Shown here: one piece after another, positions 33,438 to 42,083 of the stretch | Layout of the letters: each line of letters opens with the position of its first letter | Numbering within the stretch: the stretch's first letter is position 1 | Source: an uncultured Collinsella sp. | Lineage (GTDB): Bacteria > Actinomycetota > Coriobacteriia > Coriobacteriales > Coriobacteriaceae | Length of the DNA: 64,000 nt | Assembly: GCA_900761995.1 (NCBI GenBank) | Contig: CAAFEY010000023.1 | Span: forward strand, 1 to 64,000 | Reading direction: 5' to 3' | Notes under the pieces: generated by a model | Seen by the model: the letters and a program-made list of their open reading frames with translations, nothing else | Database searches by the model: none | What the model was told of the DNA's origin: nothing | Program-made: the position numbers and the translations under genes

Positions 33438-34652
33438 ATGTCACAAGTTTCTAACACCTCGTTTACAACGACGGTTTCATCAAACACCATGGCCGTGGTG
33501 GACTATCTGTCCAAAAGCATGATGTCGGCGCTGCCGTTTATTGTTTGCGCGGCGTTGTTCCGCACCGCCGCCGTCATTATGGGCGAAGGCATGCTGGGCC
33601 TGTGGTCTGCCGATTCCGAAATCTATCGCCTGTTCTACAGTTGGCTCTATAACGCCGGCTACTACTTTTTGCCCATTTATCTTGGTTGGGCGGCCGCCCG
33701 CCAGCTCGGTTGCTCGGAGCAGCTGGGCATGATGCTGGGCGGCGTATTGATTGCGCCCGATCTGCTTAAGCTCGTCGATGCCGCATCGACGACGGGGGCA
33801 GCGATGACTTTCGTGTATGGTCTGCTTCCCGCGCCGGTCAACGATTACACGACGACTGTTATTCCGGTTCTCATCTCGGTGCCCGTGCTATGGCAGGTGG
33901 AGCGTTTCTTTAAGCGCACTATCCCTCAGGCTGTGGCGTTTTCGTTTGTTCCGTTTGCAACCATGCTCGTCATGGTTCCGGTCTCGCTGTGTATTACGGC
34001 GCCGGCGGGCAGCTATCTGGGCATGCTGTTGGGACAGCTTATGTTTATGCTTGGCAATTCCGGTGGCATCGTGTCGCTGCTCACGCTTATGGGGCTTGCC
34101 GCGGGTTGGGAGTTTCTTAAGATCGCGGGTGTCAGCAACGTTGTCCTATCGCTCGCCTATGCGCAGTTTATGAGTGTGGGAACGGATTCGTGCATTCTGA
34201 TCGCTGCGACGATGGCGACGTTTGCCGTTTGGGGCATGCCCTTTGGCGCGTCGCTCCGCGTTGTGGATAAGGACGAGAAGGCGCTCATGCTGGGCTATTC
34301 GATCTCGGGCGTGCTTGGCGGCGTAAGCGAGCCGGCGCTGTACGGCTGCGGCTTTAAATATGGCAGGTGTCTGACATGCATGGCCATTGGCGGCGCCGTC
34401 GGAGGCCTTGTTGCGGCCGTGGGCCACGTTACGGCCTATACCATCGGCATGACGAATGTCCTTATGGTCATTGGCTTTGCCACGGGCGGCATTTCGGACC
34501 TGCTGTGGTGCTGCGCTGCCGGTGGCACGGCATTTGCGGTGTCTGCGGCGCTGAGCTGCTGTTTTGGCGTGGTGCCGACAAAGGTGCAGGCGGCAGAAGA
34601 CGAAGTTGATTCGCTCGAAACAGTGGCGAGCGCTGCTGAAGCAAGCGCATAA
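33438..34652 (+). CDS. PTS EIIC, glucose/beta-glucoside type, stand-alone
   Basis: A 404-residue polytopic membrane protein with about ten hydrophobic segments, resembling the EIIC domain of beta-glucoside-type PTS permeases: LFYSWLYNAGYYFLPIYLGW, ARQLGCSEQLGMMLGGVLIA, and the late block LGYSISGVLGGVSEPALYG with its invariant Glu-Pro. There is no EIIB or EIIA domain and none is encoded nearby, so it must borrow them or act otherwise. ATG 33438 has GGGAAAGG upstream. Substrate unknown; a glucoside is the default for the family. Confidence 0.8.
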   Translation: MSQVSNTSFTTTVSSNTMAVVDYLSKSMMSALPFIVCAALFRTAAVIMGEGMLGLWSADSEIYRLFYSWLYNAGYYFLPIYLGWAAARQLGCSEQLGMMLGGVLIAPDLLKLVDAASTTGAAMTFVYGLLPAPVNDYTTTVIPVLISVPVLWQVERFFKRTIPQAVAFSFVPFATMLVMVPVSLCITAPAGSYLGMLLGQLMFMLGNSGGIVSLLTLMGLAAGWEFLKIAGVSNVVLSLAYAQFMSVGTDSCILIAATMATFAVWGMPFGASLRVVDKDEKALMLGYSISGVLGGVSEPALYGCGFKYGRCLTCMAIGGAVGGLVAAVGHVTAYTIGMTNVLMVIGFATGGISDLLWCCAAGGTAFAVSAALSCCFGVVPTKVQAAEDEVDSLETVASAAEASA

Positions 34653-34690
34653 ATCTGTGCGACAAAAGGACGATTCCTTTGTCATATTCC

Positions 34691-34723
34691 AAGGCTGCGG
34701 CCCGTGTGGGTTGCGGCCTTTTT
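34691..34723 (+). terminator. Terminator of the EIIC gene
   Basis: AAGGCTGCGGCCC pairs with GGGTTGCGGCCTT (three G-T pairs), followed by TTTTTG. Confidence 0.8.
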
Positions 34724-34796
34724 GTATCTGGGGGACAAAGTGGCTACACTACAATCCGTTTGAGCAATAGATATATAGGTAGTACCGTGGGGGCGG

Positions 34797-35957
34797 ATGC
34801 AGATGGTCGAGTGGATTGTTCGTCGTGCGCAGGGCGACCGTGCACGCGTGGGAACGTTGACGGGCATGGTGTGTATTCTCGCCAATGTGGCACTATGCGC
34901 TGCGAAGGGTGCAATTGGCGTGCTGTCGGGATCGGTTTCGATTGTGGCGGACGCTATGAACAACCTGTCTGATGCCAGCTCGAACATCGTGAGCGTGCTT
35001 GGCTTTAAGCTGGCGGGCAAGCCGGCCGACCCCGAGCATCCTTACGGCCATGGCCGCTACGAGTATCTCTCGGGTCTGGTCGTGGCGGCGCTCGTGCTGC
35101 TGATCGGCCTTGAGCTTATCAAGTCCTCGGTTGAGCGCGTCATCCACCCCGAACCTGTCGAGTTCTCGCTTGCCCTGGTGGCAGTCCTTGCGCTTTCGAT
35201 GGTCGTAAAGCTTTGGATGGCGGCCCTCAACCAAAAACTCGGCGATCGCATTGAGTCCGAGACGCTGCATGCGACCGCGCAGGATTCCAAGAACGATGTT
35301 CTAGCCACGGGCGCCGTGTTGGCGTGCGCGATTGTTTCGCAGGTGACGCATATCAATCTAGATGCATGGGTCGGCCTTGCCGTTGGCGCCTATATTGGCT
35401 GGAGCGGCTTTGAACTCATCCAGGATACGATGAGCCCGCTTTTGGGCCAGGCGCCCGATCCTAAGCTGGTCAAGCACATTCGAGACAAGATCATGAGCTA
35501 CCCCGGCGTTTTGGGCGTTCACGATTTGATGGTTCACGACTACGGCCCGGGCAGAAAGTTCGCAAGCGCTCACGCCGAGATGGCAGCCGAGGCCAGCCCG
35601 CTGGAAAGTCACGACACGCTCGATAACATCGAGCAGTCGTTTAGGGTCGAAGACGGCATGATCGTCACGCTCCATTACGATCCCATCGTGACCGACGATC
35701 CAAAGGTGGCGAGCATGCGTCTGCGCATCAACGCTATGGCTCAAGAGATTGATAGCCGCCTCTCGATCCACGACCTACGCTGTGTTCCGGGCCCCACGCA
35801 TACCAACGTGATCTTTGACTGCGTACGTCCCTCGGATTTGGCGATGAGCGCCGAGGACCTGAAGCGCGCGCTGGCGAAACGGGTCGAATCGGAATATCCC
35901 AAGTCGGTCGCCAAGATCACGATCGACGAAGACTACGTAGGCCATACCCACGAGTAG
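34797..35957 (+). CDS. Cation diffusion facilitator transporter
   Basis: A 386-residue CDF protein, probably exporting Zn, Fe or Mn by proton exchange. The membrane part carries the metal sites IVADAMNNLSDASSN and HATAQDSKNDV, plus the signature EHPYGHGRYEYLSGLVVA. The cytoplasmic C-terminal domain begins near residue 210 (HDLMVHDYGPG, SFRVEDGMIVTLHYDP) and extends longer than in the smallest CDFs. ATG 34797 gives the best N-terminus; ATG 34803 is also in frame. Its own promoter is likely in the A+T-rich stretch before it (TATATA around 34770), but no clear -35 is seen. Confidence 0.9.
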   Translation: MQMVEWIVRRAQGDRARVGTLTGMVCILANVALCAAKGAIGVLSGSVSIVADAMNNLSDASSNIVSVLGFKLAGKPADPEHPYGHGRYEYLSGLVVAALVLLIGLELIKSSVERVIHPEPVEFSLALVAVLALSMVVKLWMAALNQKLGDRIESETLHATAQDSKNDVLATGAVLACAIVSQVTHINLDAWVGLAVGAYIGWSGFELIQDTMSPLLGQAPDPKLVKHIRDKIMSYPGVLGVHDLMVHDYGPGRKFASAHAEMAAEASPLESHDTLDNIEQSFRVEDGMIVTLHYDPIVTDDPKVASMRLRINAMAQEIDSRLSIHDLRCVPGPTHTNVIFDCVRPSDLAMSAEDLKRALAKRVESEYPKSVAKITIDEDYVGHTHE

Positions 35958-35996
35958 GGCTGTGCCAGCAAAGCAAGTTATACAGAAGGGGAGAGC

Positions 35997-36623
35997 ATGA
36001 AGCGTCTATATCTACTCCGCCACGGTCAGACAGAATTCAACGTTAAAAAGCTCGTCCAGGGCCGCTGCGATTCTCCGTTGACCGATCTGGGCCGCAAGCA
36101 AGCGGGAATGGCAGCCGCATGGCTCAAAGCCCACGGCGTCGTCCCCGACAAAGTGGTCTCTTCGCCCTTAGGCCGAGCCATGGACACGGCTCAGCTCGTC
36201 GCATGCGAGCTCCTCGGCCCGGACACAGCAGTCGAGCCCTGCGAAGGCATCATCGAGCGCAGCTACGGCACCTTCGAAGAAGGCCCCCACGACGCCCTAC
36301 CCACCGACGTCTGGGACCCCGGCGAGGACCTGATCCCATTTGGCGGAGAAGGAAGCCATGCCCTGCAGGAGCGCATGGTGGGCACCCTCACCAATCTCAT
36401 GGGCGCCGAGGGCATCGAAACCCTCCTAGCAGTAAGCCACGGCAGCGCCAGCCGCCAATTCATCAAGGCTGCAGCCCCAGAGGGCTTCGAGCTCCCAACA
36501 AAACTCCCCAACTGCGCCATTATGATTTTCGATTTTGATGAGGCGGAGCCACAAGTAGAGGGCGAGCCAATGCAATGCAAGTTCACCCTCCAGCAAATAG
36601 TGGACCCCCAACAAAGTCATTAG
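35997..36623 (+). CDS. Histidine phosphatase family protein (phosphoglycerate mutase-like)
   Basis: A 208-residue enzyme of the histidine phosphatase superfamily. LYLLRHGQTEFN holds the phosphorylated His; SSPLGRAMDTAQLV, ERSYGTFEEG and AVSHGSASRQF supply the arginine, glutamate and second histidine. Phosphoglycerate mutase or a broad phosphatase role cannot be separated. GGGGAG precedes the ATG. Most of the gene beyond about base 36080 prefers A and C at third positions, unlike its neighbours, the same change seen at the end of the aminotransferase gene; and like that gene it is followed by a long inverted-repeat element. Confidence 0.9.
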   Translation: MKRLYLLRHGQTEFNVKKLVQGRCDSPLTDLGRKQAGMAAAWLKAHGVVPDKVVSSPLGRAMDTAQLVACELLGPDTAVEPCEGIIERSYGTFEEGPHDALPTDVWDPGEDLIPFGGEGSHALQERMVGTLTNLMGAEGIETLLAVSHGSASRQFIKAAAPEGFELPTKLPNCAIMIFDFDEAEPQVEGEPMQCKFTLQQIVDPQQSH

Positions 36624-36661
36624 CCTGAGCGAGCAGAGTTAAGCAGACATCAACGTGTCGT

Positions 36662-36812
36662 CTCCCGAGCACGGCGGAGGGCCGGAGAAATATATTAAGG
36701 TCATCGCGAGTTCCGCACGCAAAGGAGAGCACTTAATGTGCTCTCCGTCTTGCGCAGGACTGTAGAGCAGGGACCTTAATATATTTCTCCGGCCCTCCGC
36801 CGTGCTCGGGAG
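36662..36812. repeat. Long inverted-repeat element with conserved hairpin core (copy 2)
   Basis: Arms 36662-36702 and 36772-36812 form a perfect 41-bp inverted repeat (left arm begins CTCCCGAGCACGGCGG). The 69-base interior holds TTCCGCACG, a hairpin GGAGAGCAC 36724-36732 / GTGCTCTCC 36738-36746 with TTAAT loop, an outer CGCAA/TTGCG pair, and CAGGACT 36755-36761. Core parts match the element at 6648-6776; the arms do not. It lies between the phosphatase gene and the S10 promoter. Confidence 0.85.
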
Positions 36813-36863
36813 CCATCCACGCACTTTACCTGCGTAAACAATGTGAGTGAAATATGAATCTCG

Positions 36864-36890
36864 ATGGATACGCCCGCAGCCGTGTATACT
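36864..36890 (+). promoter_or_regulatory. Shared motif and probable -10 upstream of rplC
   Basis: ATGGATACGCCCG and CCGTGTATAC (with three bases between) recur with three changes at 38729-38754, upstream of rplB. TATACT at 36885-36890 is a good -10, but no matching -35 is found. The 180-base leader that follows has a hairpin GCGTAC 37016-37021 / GTACGC 37032-37037. Confidence 0.5.
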
Positions 36891-37073
36891 AAACAGCTGT
36901 GTGAAACCAGGGGAGTATTCTGGCTGGACAAAATGCCTGCTTAATAGGGTTGTCAGGTAGTCCGGGCGAAATACAAGGCTGGGGAGCACGTCGTGTAAGT
37001 AGTGGTCCTCTAGGGGCGTACGCTCGGTGGTGTACGCATTGTCCCAAGACCACGCGAGAGTTGGGATCATATC

Positions 37074-37694
37074 TTGATCAGCATGATTCTCGGCCGCAAG
37101 ATTGGCATGACCCAGGTTTGGGACGAGGACGATAACGTCGTTCCCGTCACGGTCATCCAGGCTGGCCCCTGCGCTGTCTCGCAGGTTAAAACTCAGGCAA
37201 CCGACGGCTATGACGCCGTCCAGATCGGTTTCGGCGACATCAAGGCCAAGAACGTGAACAAGCCCATGGCTGGTCACTTCGCCAAGGCTGGCGTCGAGCC
37301 TGTCCGCTTCCTTCGTGAGGTCCGCGTCGAGAACGGCGAGGAGCACAAGGTCGGCGAGGTCGTCACCGTCGCTGATTTCGCTGATGTCGAGAAGGTCGAC
37401 GTCATCGGTACCTCCAAGGGTAAGGGCTTCCAGGGTCGCATCAAGCGCTGGGGTCAGCGCCGCGGTCCTATGACGCATGGTTCTCACTTCCAGCGTCACC
37501 CCGGTTCTATCGGTCAGTGCGCCTATCCTGCGCGCGTCCTCAAGGGCGTCAAGATGGCCGGTCACATGGGTAACGAGCGCGTTACCGTCAAGAACCTTTC
37601 CGTTGTCCGCATCGATGCCGAGCAGAACCTCATCTTGGTCAAGGGCGCTGTCCCGGGTGCCAAGAATGGTCTCGTCGCCATCCGTATGGCCTAA
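37074..37694 (+). CDS. rplC: Ribosomal protein L3
   Basis: A 206-residue L3, one of the first proteins to bind 23S r[19 protein letters not shown], then the central [12 protein letters not shown] and [18 protein letters not shown] (approaching the peptidyl transferase centre) and [13 protein letters not shown] are typical. TTG 37074 gives the family N-terminus; ATG 37083 is an in-frame alternative. No strong ribosome binding site is seen for either. First gene of this S10 operon, because rpsJ lies 14 kb upstream. Confidence 0.95.
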   Translation: MISMILGRKIGMTQVWDEDDNVVPVTVIQAGPCAVSQVKTQATDGYDAVQIGFGDIKAKNVNKPMAGHFAKAGVEPVRFLREVRVENGEEHKVGEVVTVADFADVEKVDVIGTSKGKGFQGRIKRWGQRRGPMTHGSHFQRHPGSIGQCAYPARVLKGVKMAGHMGNERVTVKNLSVVRIDAEQNLILVKGAVPGAKNGLVAIRMA

Positions 37695-37740
37695 GGGCCC
37701 AGCCCATTTAGCCCAGCGTCATACCAAGGAGAACACTTAA

Positions 37741-38367
37741 ATGGCAAAGTTTGAAGTAAAGAACAGCGAGGGCAAGAAGGTCGCCGAGGCCGAGCTCGCC
37801 GCTGAGGTGTACGGCATCGAGCCGAACATCCACGTTATGCACCACATCGTCAAGTGCCAGATGGCCTCTTGGCGTCAGGGCACCCAGTCTGCTAAGGGCC
37901 GCTCTGAGGTTTCCGGTGGCGGCAAGAAGCCTTGGCGTCAGAAGGGCACCGGCCGTGCCCGCCAGGGTTCCATCCGTGCTGCCCAGTGGCGTCACGGTGG
38001 CGTTGTCTTCGCCCCCAAGCCCCGTTCCTACGCTAAGCGTATGAACAACAAGGAGGTCAAGCTGGCTATGCGCTCCGCGCTGTCCGCCAAGCTGGCCGAT
38101 GGCGAGCTCGTGCTCGTCGACGACTACGGCTTCGAGAAGCCTTCCACCAAGGCTGCCGTCGCCATGCTCAAGGCTCTCGGCCTTGAGGGCAAGCGTCTGA
38201 CCATCATCGTTCGCGATGAGGACGTCAACGCCTACCTGTCGTTCCGCAACATTCCCAAGACGTTCATCATCACCGCTGACGAGGCCAACACCTACGATCT
38301 CGTCAACAACAACGCTGTGCTGATGCCCGCCGACATCGCCGCTCACTTCGGGGAGGTGCTTGCATAA
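37741..38367 (+). CDS. rplD: Ribosomal protein L4
   Basis: A 208-residue L4 lining the exit tunnel. The extended loop WRQGTQSAKGRSEVSGGGKK with PWRQKGTGRARQGS contains the region whose changes give macrolide resistance elsewhere; it looks normal. AAGGAG is 10 bases before ATG. Second gene of the operon, with rplW starting at the next base after the stop. Confidence 0.96.
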   Translation: MAKFEVKNSEGKKVAEAELAAEVYGIEPNIHVMHHIVKCQMASWRQGTQSAKGRSEVSGGGKKPWRQKGTGRARQGSIRAAQWRHGGVVFAPKPRSYAKRMNNKEVKLAMRSALSAKLADGELVLVDDYGFEKPSTKAAVAMLKALGLEGKRLTIIVRDEDVNAYLSFRNIPKTFIITADEANTYDLVNNNAVLMPADIAAHFGEVLA

Positions 38368-38655
38368 ATGACCGCCCACGAGATCATCATCCGTCCGATC
38401 GTGTCCGAGCGTTCCTTCTCCGGCATGGAGCTGAACAAGTACACGTTCGAGGTCGCCAAGGATGCTAACAAGTATCAGATCAAGGACGCTGTCGAGGAGA
38501 TCTTCGGCGTCAAGGTCGTTCGCGTGAACACCCTGACGGTCAAGCCCAAGACCAAGCGCGTGCGCTATGTCGCCGGCAAGACTCGTTCTTGGAAGAAGGC
38601 CATCGTCACGCTGGCCGAGGGCGACACCATCGAGGTCTTTGGCAACCAGGCCTAA
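38368..38655 (+). CDS. rplW: Ribosomal protein L23
   Basis: A 95-residue L23, the docking site for SRP and trigger factor at the tunnel exit. IIIRPIVSERSFSGME, KIDV-type middle (DAVEEIFGVKVVRVNTLTV) and GKTRSWKKAIVTLAEGDTIE are conserved. The start abuts the rplD stop, with GGGGAGG inside rplD. A 180-base gap with a hairpin follows. Confidence 0.95.
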   Translation: MTAHEIIIRPIVSERSFSGMELNKYTFEVAKDANKYQIKDAVEEIFGVKVVRVNTLTVKPKTKRVRYVAGKTRSWKKAIVTLAEGDTIEVFGNQA

Positions 38656-38672
38656 GACTCGCTGCTGTTGAG

Positions 38673-38710
38673 TGAGCTCATGCCTCCCAAATAGGGGAGG
38701 CGAGAGCTCA
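38673..38710 (+). terminator. Two-tier hairpin between rplW and rplB
   Basis: TGAGCTC 38673-38679 with GAGCTCA 38704-38710, and GCCTCCC 38682-38688 with GGGAGGC 38695-38701, separated by a 2/2 internal loop. No T-run follows, so it may be an attenuator, RNA-processing site or protein-binding hairpin more than a terminator. Confidence 0.6.
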
Positions 38711-38728
38711 AGGTTTCGGGCGTATAAA

Positions 38729-38754
38729 ATGGACACGCCCGGAACCGTGTATAC
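38729..38754 (+). promoter_or_regulatory. Shared motif upstream of rplB
   Basis: The same ATGGACACGCCCG ... CCGTGTATAC block as before rplC, preceded by TATAAAAT at 38723-38730. CGGGCG/CGCCCG around TATAAAAT forms a small palindrome. It suggests a second transcription start or a regulatory RNA element inside the S10 operon. Confidence 0.5.
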
Positions 38755-38834
38755 GTCCGGTGTCATCGCACCCGAGGCAGAACCTCGAATCCCTGTCTGC
38801 GATGGCTAACGGATTCCTATTGAAAGGGATTGTA

Positions 38835-39665
38835 ATGGCTGTAAAGCACCTTAAGCCGACCTCCGCTGGTAGGCGTTGGCAGACGATCTCCGATTTCTCC
38901 GAGATCACCTGCACCAAGCCCGAGAAGTCTCTTCTCGAGCCCCTGTCCAAGAAGGCCGGTCGTAACAACAACGGCCGCATCACCACCCGCCACCAGGGCG
39001 GCGGCGTGAAGCGTCGTTACCGCGTGATCGATTTCAAGCGCAACAAGGACGGCGTGCCCGCCAAGGTTGCCACGATCGAGTACGATCCGAACCGTTCCGC
39101 TCGCATCGCTCTGCTGCACTACGCTGACGGTGAGAAGCGCTACATCCTGGCCCCCAAGGGCCTCGAGGTCGGTCAGACCATCATGTCCGGTTCTGACGCC
39201 GACATCAAGCCGGGCAACGCTCTGCCCCTCGCCGACATCCCCGTCGGTACGCTCATCCACGCCGTCGAGTTCCAGCCGGGCAAGGGCGCTGCTATCGCCC
39301 GTTCCGCCGGTAATTCCTGCCAGCTGATGGGTAAGGAGGGCAAGTACGCTATCGTCCGTATGCCTTCCTCCGAGATGCGCCGCATCCTCGTTACCTGCCG
39401 CGCCACCGTCGGTGAGGTCGGCAACGCCGATCACGCCAACATCGTCATCGGCAAGGCCGGCCGTAAGCGTCACATGAACGTGCGCCCGACCGTCCGCGGT
39501 ACCGTCATGAACCCTGTCGACCACCCGCATGGCGGTGGCGAGGGCAAGAACCACACCTCTGGTCGTCCCTCTGTTACCCCCTGGGGTAAGCCGACGAAGG
39601 GCCTTCGTACGCGCAAGAAGAAGAAGGTCTCGAACCAGCACATCATTCGTCGCCGTAAGAAGTAA
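38835..39665 (+). CDS. rplB: Ribosomal protein L2
   Basis: A 276-residue L2, needed for subunit association and peptidyl transfer. [20 protein letters not shown], the SH3-like middle, and the C-terminal [11 protein letters not shown] with its critical histidine are intact, followed by [20 protein letters not shown] basic tail. ATG 38835 chosen, with GAAAGGG 8 bases upstream. It starts the second part of the S10 operon after a 180-base gap. Confidence 0.96.
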   Translation: MAVKHLKPTSAGRRWQTISDFSEITCTKPEKSLLEPLSKKAGRNNNGRITTRHQGGGVKRRYRVIDFKRNKDGVPAKVATIEYDPNRSARIALLHYADGEKRYILAPKGLEVGQTIMSGSDADIKPGNALPLADIPVGTLIHAVEFQPGKGAAIARSAGNSCQLMGKEGKYAIVRMPSSEMRRILVTCRATVGEVGNADHANIVIGKAGRKRHMNVRPTVRGTVMNPVDHPHGGGEGKNHTSGRPSVTPWGKPTKGLRTRKKKKVSNQHIIRRRKK

Positions 39666-39697
39666 TTTCGGATACCGAGTTTTAGGAGAAAGCACTT

Positions 39698-39958
39698 ATG
39701 AGCAGAAGTCTCAAAAAGGGCCCGTTCGTGGAGACTCGCCTTCTCTCGCGTATCACCGCGATGAACGAGGCTGGCAAGAAGGACGTCGTGAAGACCTGGT
39801 CCCGCGCGTCCACCATCTTCCCCGAGATGGTTGGTCACACCATCGCCGTCCACGACGGCCGCAAGCATGTGCCCGTGTATGTTACCGAGTCCATGGTTGG
39901 TCACAAGCTCGGCGAGTTCGCGCCGACTCGTACGTTCCGTGGCCACAAGGCCAAATAG
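39698..39958 (+). CDS. rpsS: Ribosomal protein S19
   Basis: An 86-residue S19 of the 30S head. [35 protein letters not shown] and [15 protein letters not shown] are standard. GGAG lies 9 bases before the ATG; rplV follows after 14 bases. Confidence 0.97.
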   Translation: MSRSLKKGPFVETRLLSRITAMNEAGKKDVVKTWSRASTIFPEMVGHTIAVHDGRKHVPVYVTESMVGHKLGEFAPTRTFRGHKAK

Positions 39959-39972
39959 GGGGTTAACCGTAA

Positions 39973-40344
39973 ATGGCAACTAAGTCTATTGAAACTGAGG
40001 CCACCGAGGTTCGCGCCGTCGCTAAGTACGTGCGTGTTTCCCCCAGCAAGGCCCGCCTGGTGGTCGATCTGATCCGCCGCAAGCCTGTCGCTCAGGCCTT
40101 CGACATCCTCCACTTCTGCGACCGCGCCGTCGCCGTGGATGTCGAGAAGGTTCTCCGTTCCGCCGTTGCGAACGCCGAGAACAACAACGGTCTGCGTGCC
40201 GACAACCTGGTTGTCGCCGCTGCCTATGTTGACGAGGGTCCGACGCTTAAGCGCATCCGTCCCCGCGCCAAGGGTTCCGCTTCTCGCATTCTGAAGCGTA
40301 CTTCCCACATCACCGTCGTCGTTGCTCCTCGAAAGGAGGCGTAA
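39973..40344 (+). CDS. rplV: Ribosomal protein L22
   Basis: A 123-residue L22, whose beta-hairpin reaches into the exit tunnel. [20 protein letters not shown] and the hairpin region [20 protein letters not shown] are conserved, without the changes known to give macrolide resistance. rpsC begins 6 bases after the stop. Confidence 0.96.
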   Translation: MATKSIETEATEVRAVAKYVRVSPSKARLVVDLIRRKPVAQAFDILHFCDRAVAVDVEKVLRSAVANAENNNGLRADNLVVAAAYVDEGPTLKRIRPRAKGSASRILKRTSHITVVVAPRKEA

Positions 40345-40350
40345 AGCTGT

Positions 40351-41061
40351 ATGGGTCAGAAAGTCTACCCCACCGGCTTCCGTCTTGGCATCACCGAGAA
40401 CTGGCGCTCCCGCTGGTTCGCAGAGAAGGATTACGCTAAGACCCTCGGTAACGATCTCGAGATCCGCAAGTACCTCGAGAAGCGTCTTTCCCGCGCAGCT
40501 GTCTCCCGCGTCGAGATCGAGCGCGCTGGCGACAAGGTGAAGGTCATCATCCTCACCGCTCGCCCCGGCGTTGTCATCGGTAAGAAGGGTGCCGAGATCG
40601 ATACCCTCCGCACCGAGCTCGAGAAGGTCGCTGGCGTCTCCAAGGGCCAGCTCTCCGTCGACGTTGTCGAGATCAAGCGCCCCGAGCTCGACGCCAACCT
40701 CGTTGCTCAGTCTATCGCCGAGCAGCTCGAGGGCCGCGTTGCCTTCCGTCGCGCTATGCGCAAGGCTGTCCAGTCCGCCCGCAAGGCCGGCGCTAAGGGC
40801 ATCCGTATCCAGTGCTCCGGTCGTCTCGGCGGTGCCGAGATGGGCCGTCGTGAGTGGTACCGCGAGGGTCGCGTGCCTCTGCACACCCTCCGTGCCAAGA
40901 TCGACTACGGCACGGCTGTCGCCAGCACCACCATGGGCGCTTGCGGCGTGAAGGTCTGGATCTACCTGGGCGAGAAGCTCCCGGGCCAGCCTGTTCCCAA
41001 CCCTGCACTCGAGGGCTCTTCCCGTCCTCGTCGTCGTAACTCCGAGAGGAGGGGTCAGTAG
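40351..41061 (+). CDS. rpsC: Ribosomal protein S3
   Basis: A 236-residue S3 at the mRNA entry channel. [20 protein letters not shown], the KH-domain loop [14 protein letters not shown] and [20 protein letters not shown] are typical. A basic C-terminal tail ([14 protein letters not shown]) ends the protein. GGAGG precedes the ATG by 9 bases. Its stop overlaps the rplP start by one base. Confidence 0.96.
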   Translation: MGQKVYPTGFRLGITENWRSRWFAEKDYAKTLGNDLEIRKYLEKRLSRAAVSRVEIERAGDKVKVIILTARPGVVIGKKGAEIDTLRTELEKVAGVSKGQLSVDVVEIKRPELDANLVAQSIAEQLEGRVAFRRAMRKAVQSARKAGAKGIRIQCSGRLGGAEMGRREWYREGRVPLHTLRAKIDYGTAVASTTMGACGVKVWIYLGEKLPGQPVPNPALEGSSRPRRRNSERRGQ

Positions 41062-41564
41062 TGCTTGCCCCTAAGCGTATTCTTCACCGCAAGGTGCAGC
41101 GTGGCTCCATGAAGGGCCAGGCCAAGGGTAATACCGAGCTGCATTTCGGCGAGTTTGGTATCCAGGCTCTCGAGGCCCATTGGATCACCAACCGTCAGAT
41201 CGAGGCCGCTCGTATTGCCATGACCCGCTACATGAAGCGTGGCGGTCGTGTCTACATCACGATCTTCCCCGATAAGCCCATCACCAAGAAGCCTGCCGAG
41301 ACTCGCATGGGTTCTGGTAAGGGTAACCCCGAGGAGTGGGTGGCCGTCGTCAAGCCCGGCCGCATCATGTTCGAGGTCAAGGGCGTGCCCGAGGAGGTCG
41401 CTCGCGAGGCTCTGCGTCTTGCACAGCACAAGCTTCCCATCAAGACCAAGATTGTTGCTGCCAAGAACGCTGAGCAGCGCATCGAGAAGGAGATGGCTGA
41501 GGAGGCCGCTCTCGAGGCCAAGTGGGCTGCTGAGGACGCCGCCGCCGCCAAGGAGGAGAACTAA
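41061..41564 (+). CDS. rplP: Ribosomal protein L16 with C-terminal extension
   Basis: A 167-residue L16. [40 protein letters not shown] and [20 protein letters not shown] are family blocks. L16 is usually near 138 residues; the extra end ([20 protein letters not shown] and what follows) is an Ala/Glu-rich helix of about 28 residues. GTG start sharing one base with the rpsC stop; the start has GAGAGGAGG upstream. Confidence 0.95.
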   Translation: MLAPKRILHRKVQRGSMKGQAKGNTELHFGEFGIQALEAHWITNRQIEAARIAMTRYMKRGGRVYITIFPDKPITKKPAETRMGSGKGNPEEWVAVVKPGRIMFEVKGVPEEVAREALRLAQHKLPIKTKIVAAKNAEQRIEKEMAEEAALEAKWAAEDAAAAKEEN

Positions 41565-41779
41565 TGAAGCCCGCAGAGATTCGTGAGCTCTCGGACGCTC
41601 AGCTCGTTGAGAAGCTGAAGGAAATGCGCGCCGAGCTCTTTAACCTTCGTTTCCAGATGGCCACCAGCCAGCTGGACAACACCGCTCGCGTCAACACCGT
41701 GAAGAAGGACATCGCTCGCGTCCTCACGGAGCAGCGCGCCCGCGAGATCGCAGCGGAGAAGTCCGCTGTCGCCGAGTAG
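41564..41779 (+). CDS. rpmC: Ribosomal protein L29
   Basis: A 71-residue helical L29 near the tunnel exit. EIRELSDAQLVEKLKEMRAE, LFNLRFQMATSQLDNTARVN and the basic second helix are typical. The ATG overlaps the rplP stop (TAATG), with AAGGAGG just before. Confidence 0.95.
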   Translation: MKPAEIRELSDAQLVEKLKEMRAELFNLRFQMATSQLDNTARVNTVKKDIARVLTEQRAREIAAEKSAVAE

Positions 41780-41795
41780 GACCTAAGGAGAGAAC

Positions 41796-42056
41796 ATGAC
41801 TGATTCGCGTAACTCGCGTAAGGTCCGTACGGGTGTCGTTACCTCCGTCTCCGGTGCCAAGACCATTGTTGTCACCATCACCGAGCGCAAGCGTCACCCC
41901 AAGTACGGCAAGATGATGACCAGCTCCAAGAAGCTGCACGCTCACGACGAGGAGTGCACGGCTGGCGTGGGCGACACCGTCCGCGTTATGGAGACCCGTC
42001 CTATGTCCAAGATGAAGCGTTGGCGCCTCATCGAGGTCGTCGAGCGCGCTAAATAA
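41796..42056 (+). CDS. rpsQ: Ribosomal protein S17
   Basis: An 86-residue OB-fold S17. RKVRTGVVTSVSGAKTIVVT, KRHPKYGKMM and the C-terminal KRWRLIEVVERAK are conserved. AAGGAG is 7 bases before the ATG. A structured 118-base gap separates it from rplN. Confidence 0.96.
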   Translation: MTDSRNSRKVRTGVVTSVSGAKTIVVTITERKRHPKYGKMMTSSKKLHAHDEECTAGVGDTVRVMETRPMSKMKRWRLIEVVERAK

Positions 42057-42083
42057 GCAGTCGCTCTTACGACTTGTACGTTT

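Noticed and set aside
33392..33445. CRP-type operator at TGTGACA/TGTCACA
   Set aside because: Arm spacing of 15 bases does not match TGTGA-N6-TCACA, and the first arm overlaps the accDA stop codon.
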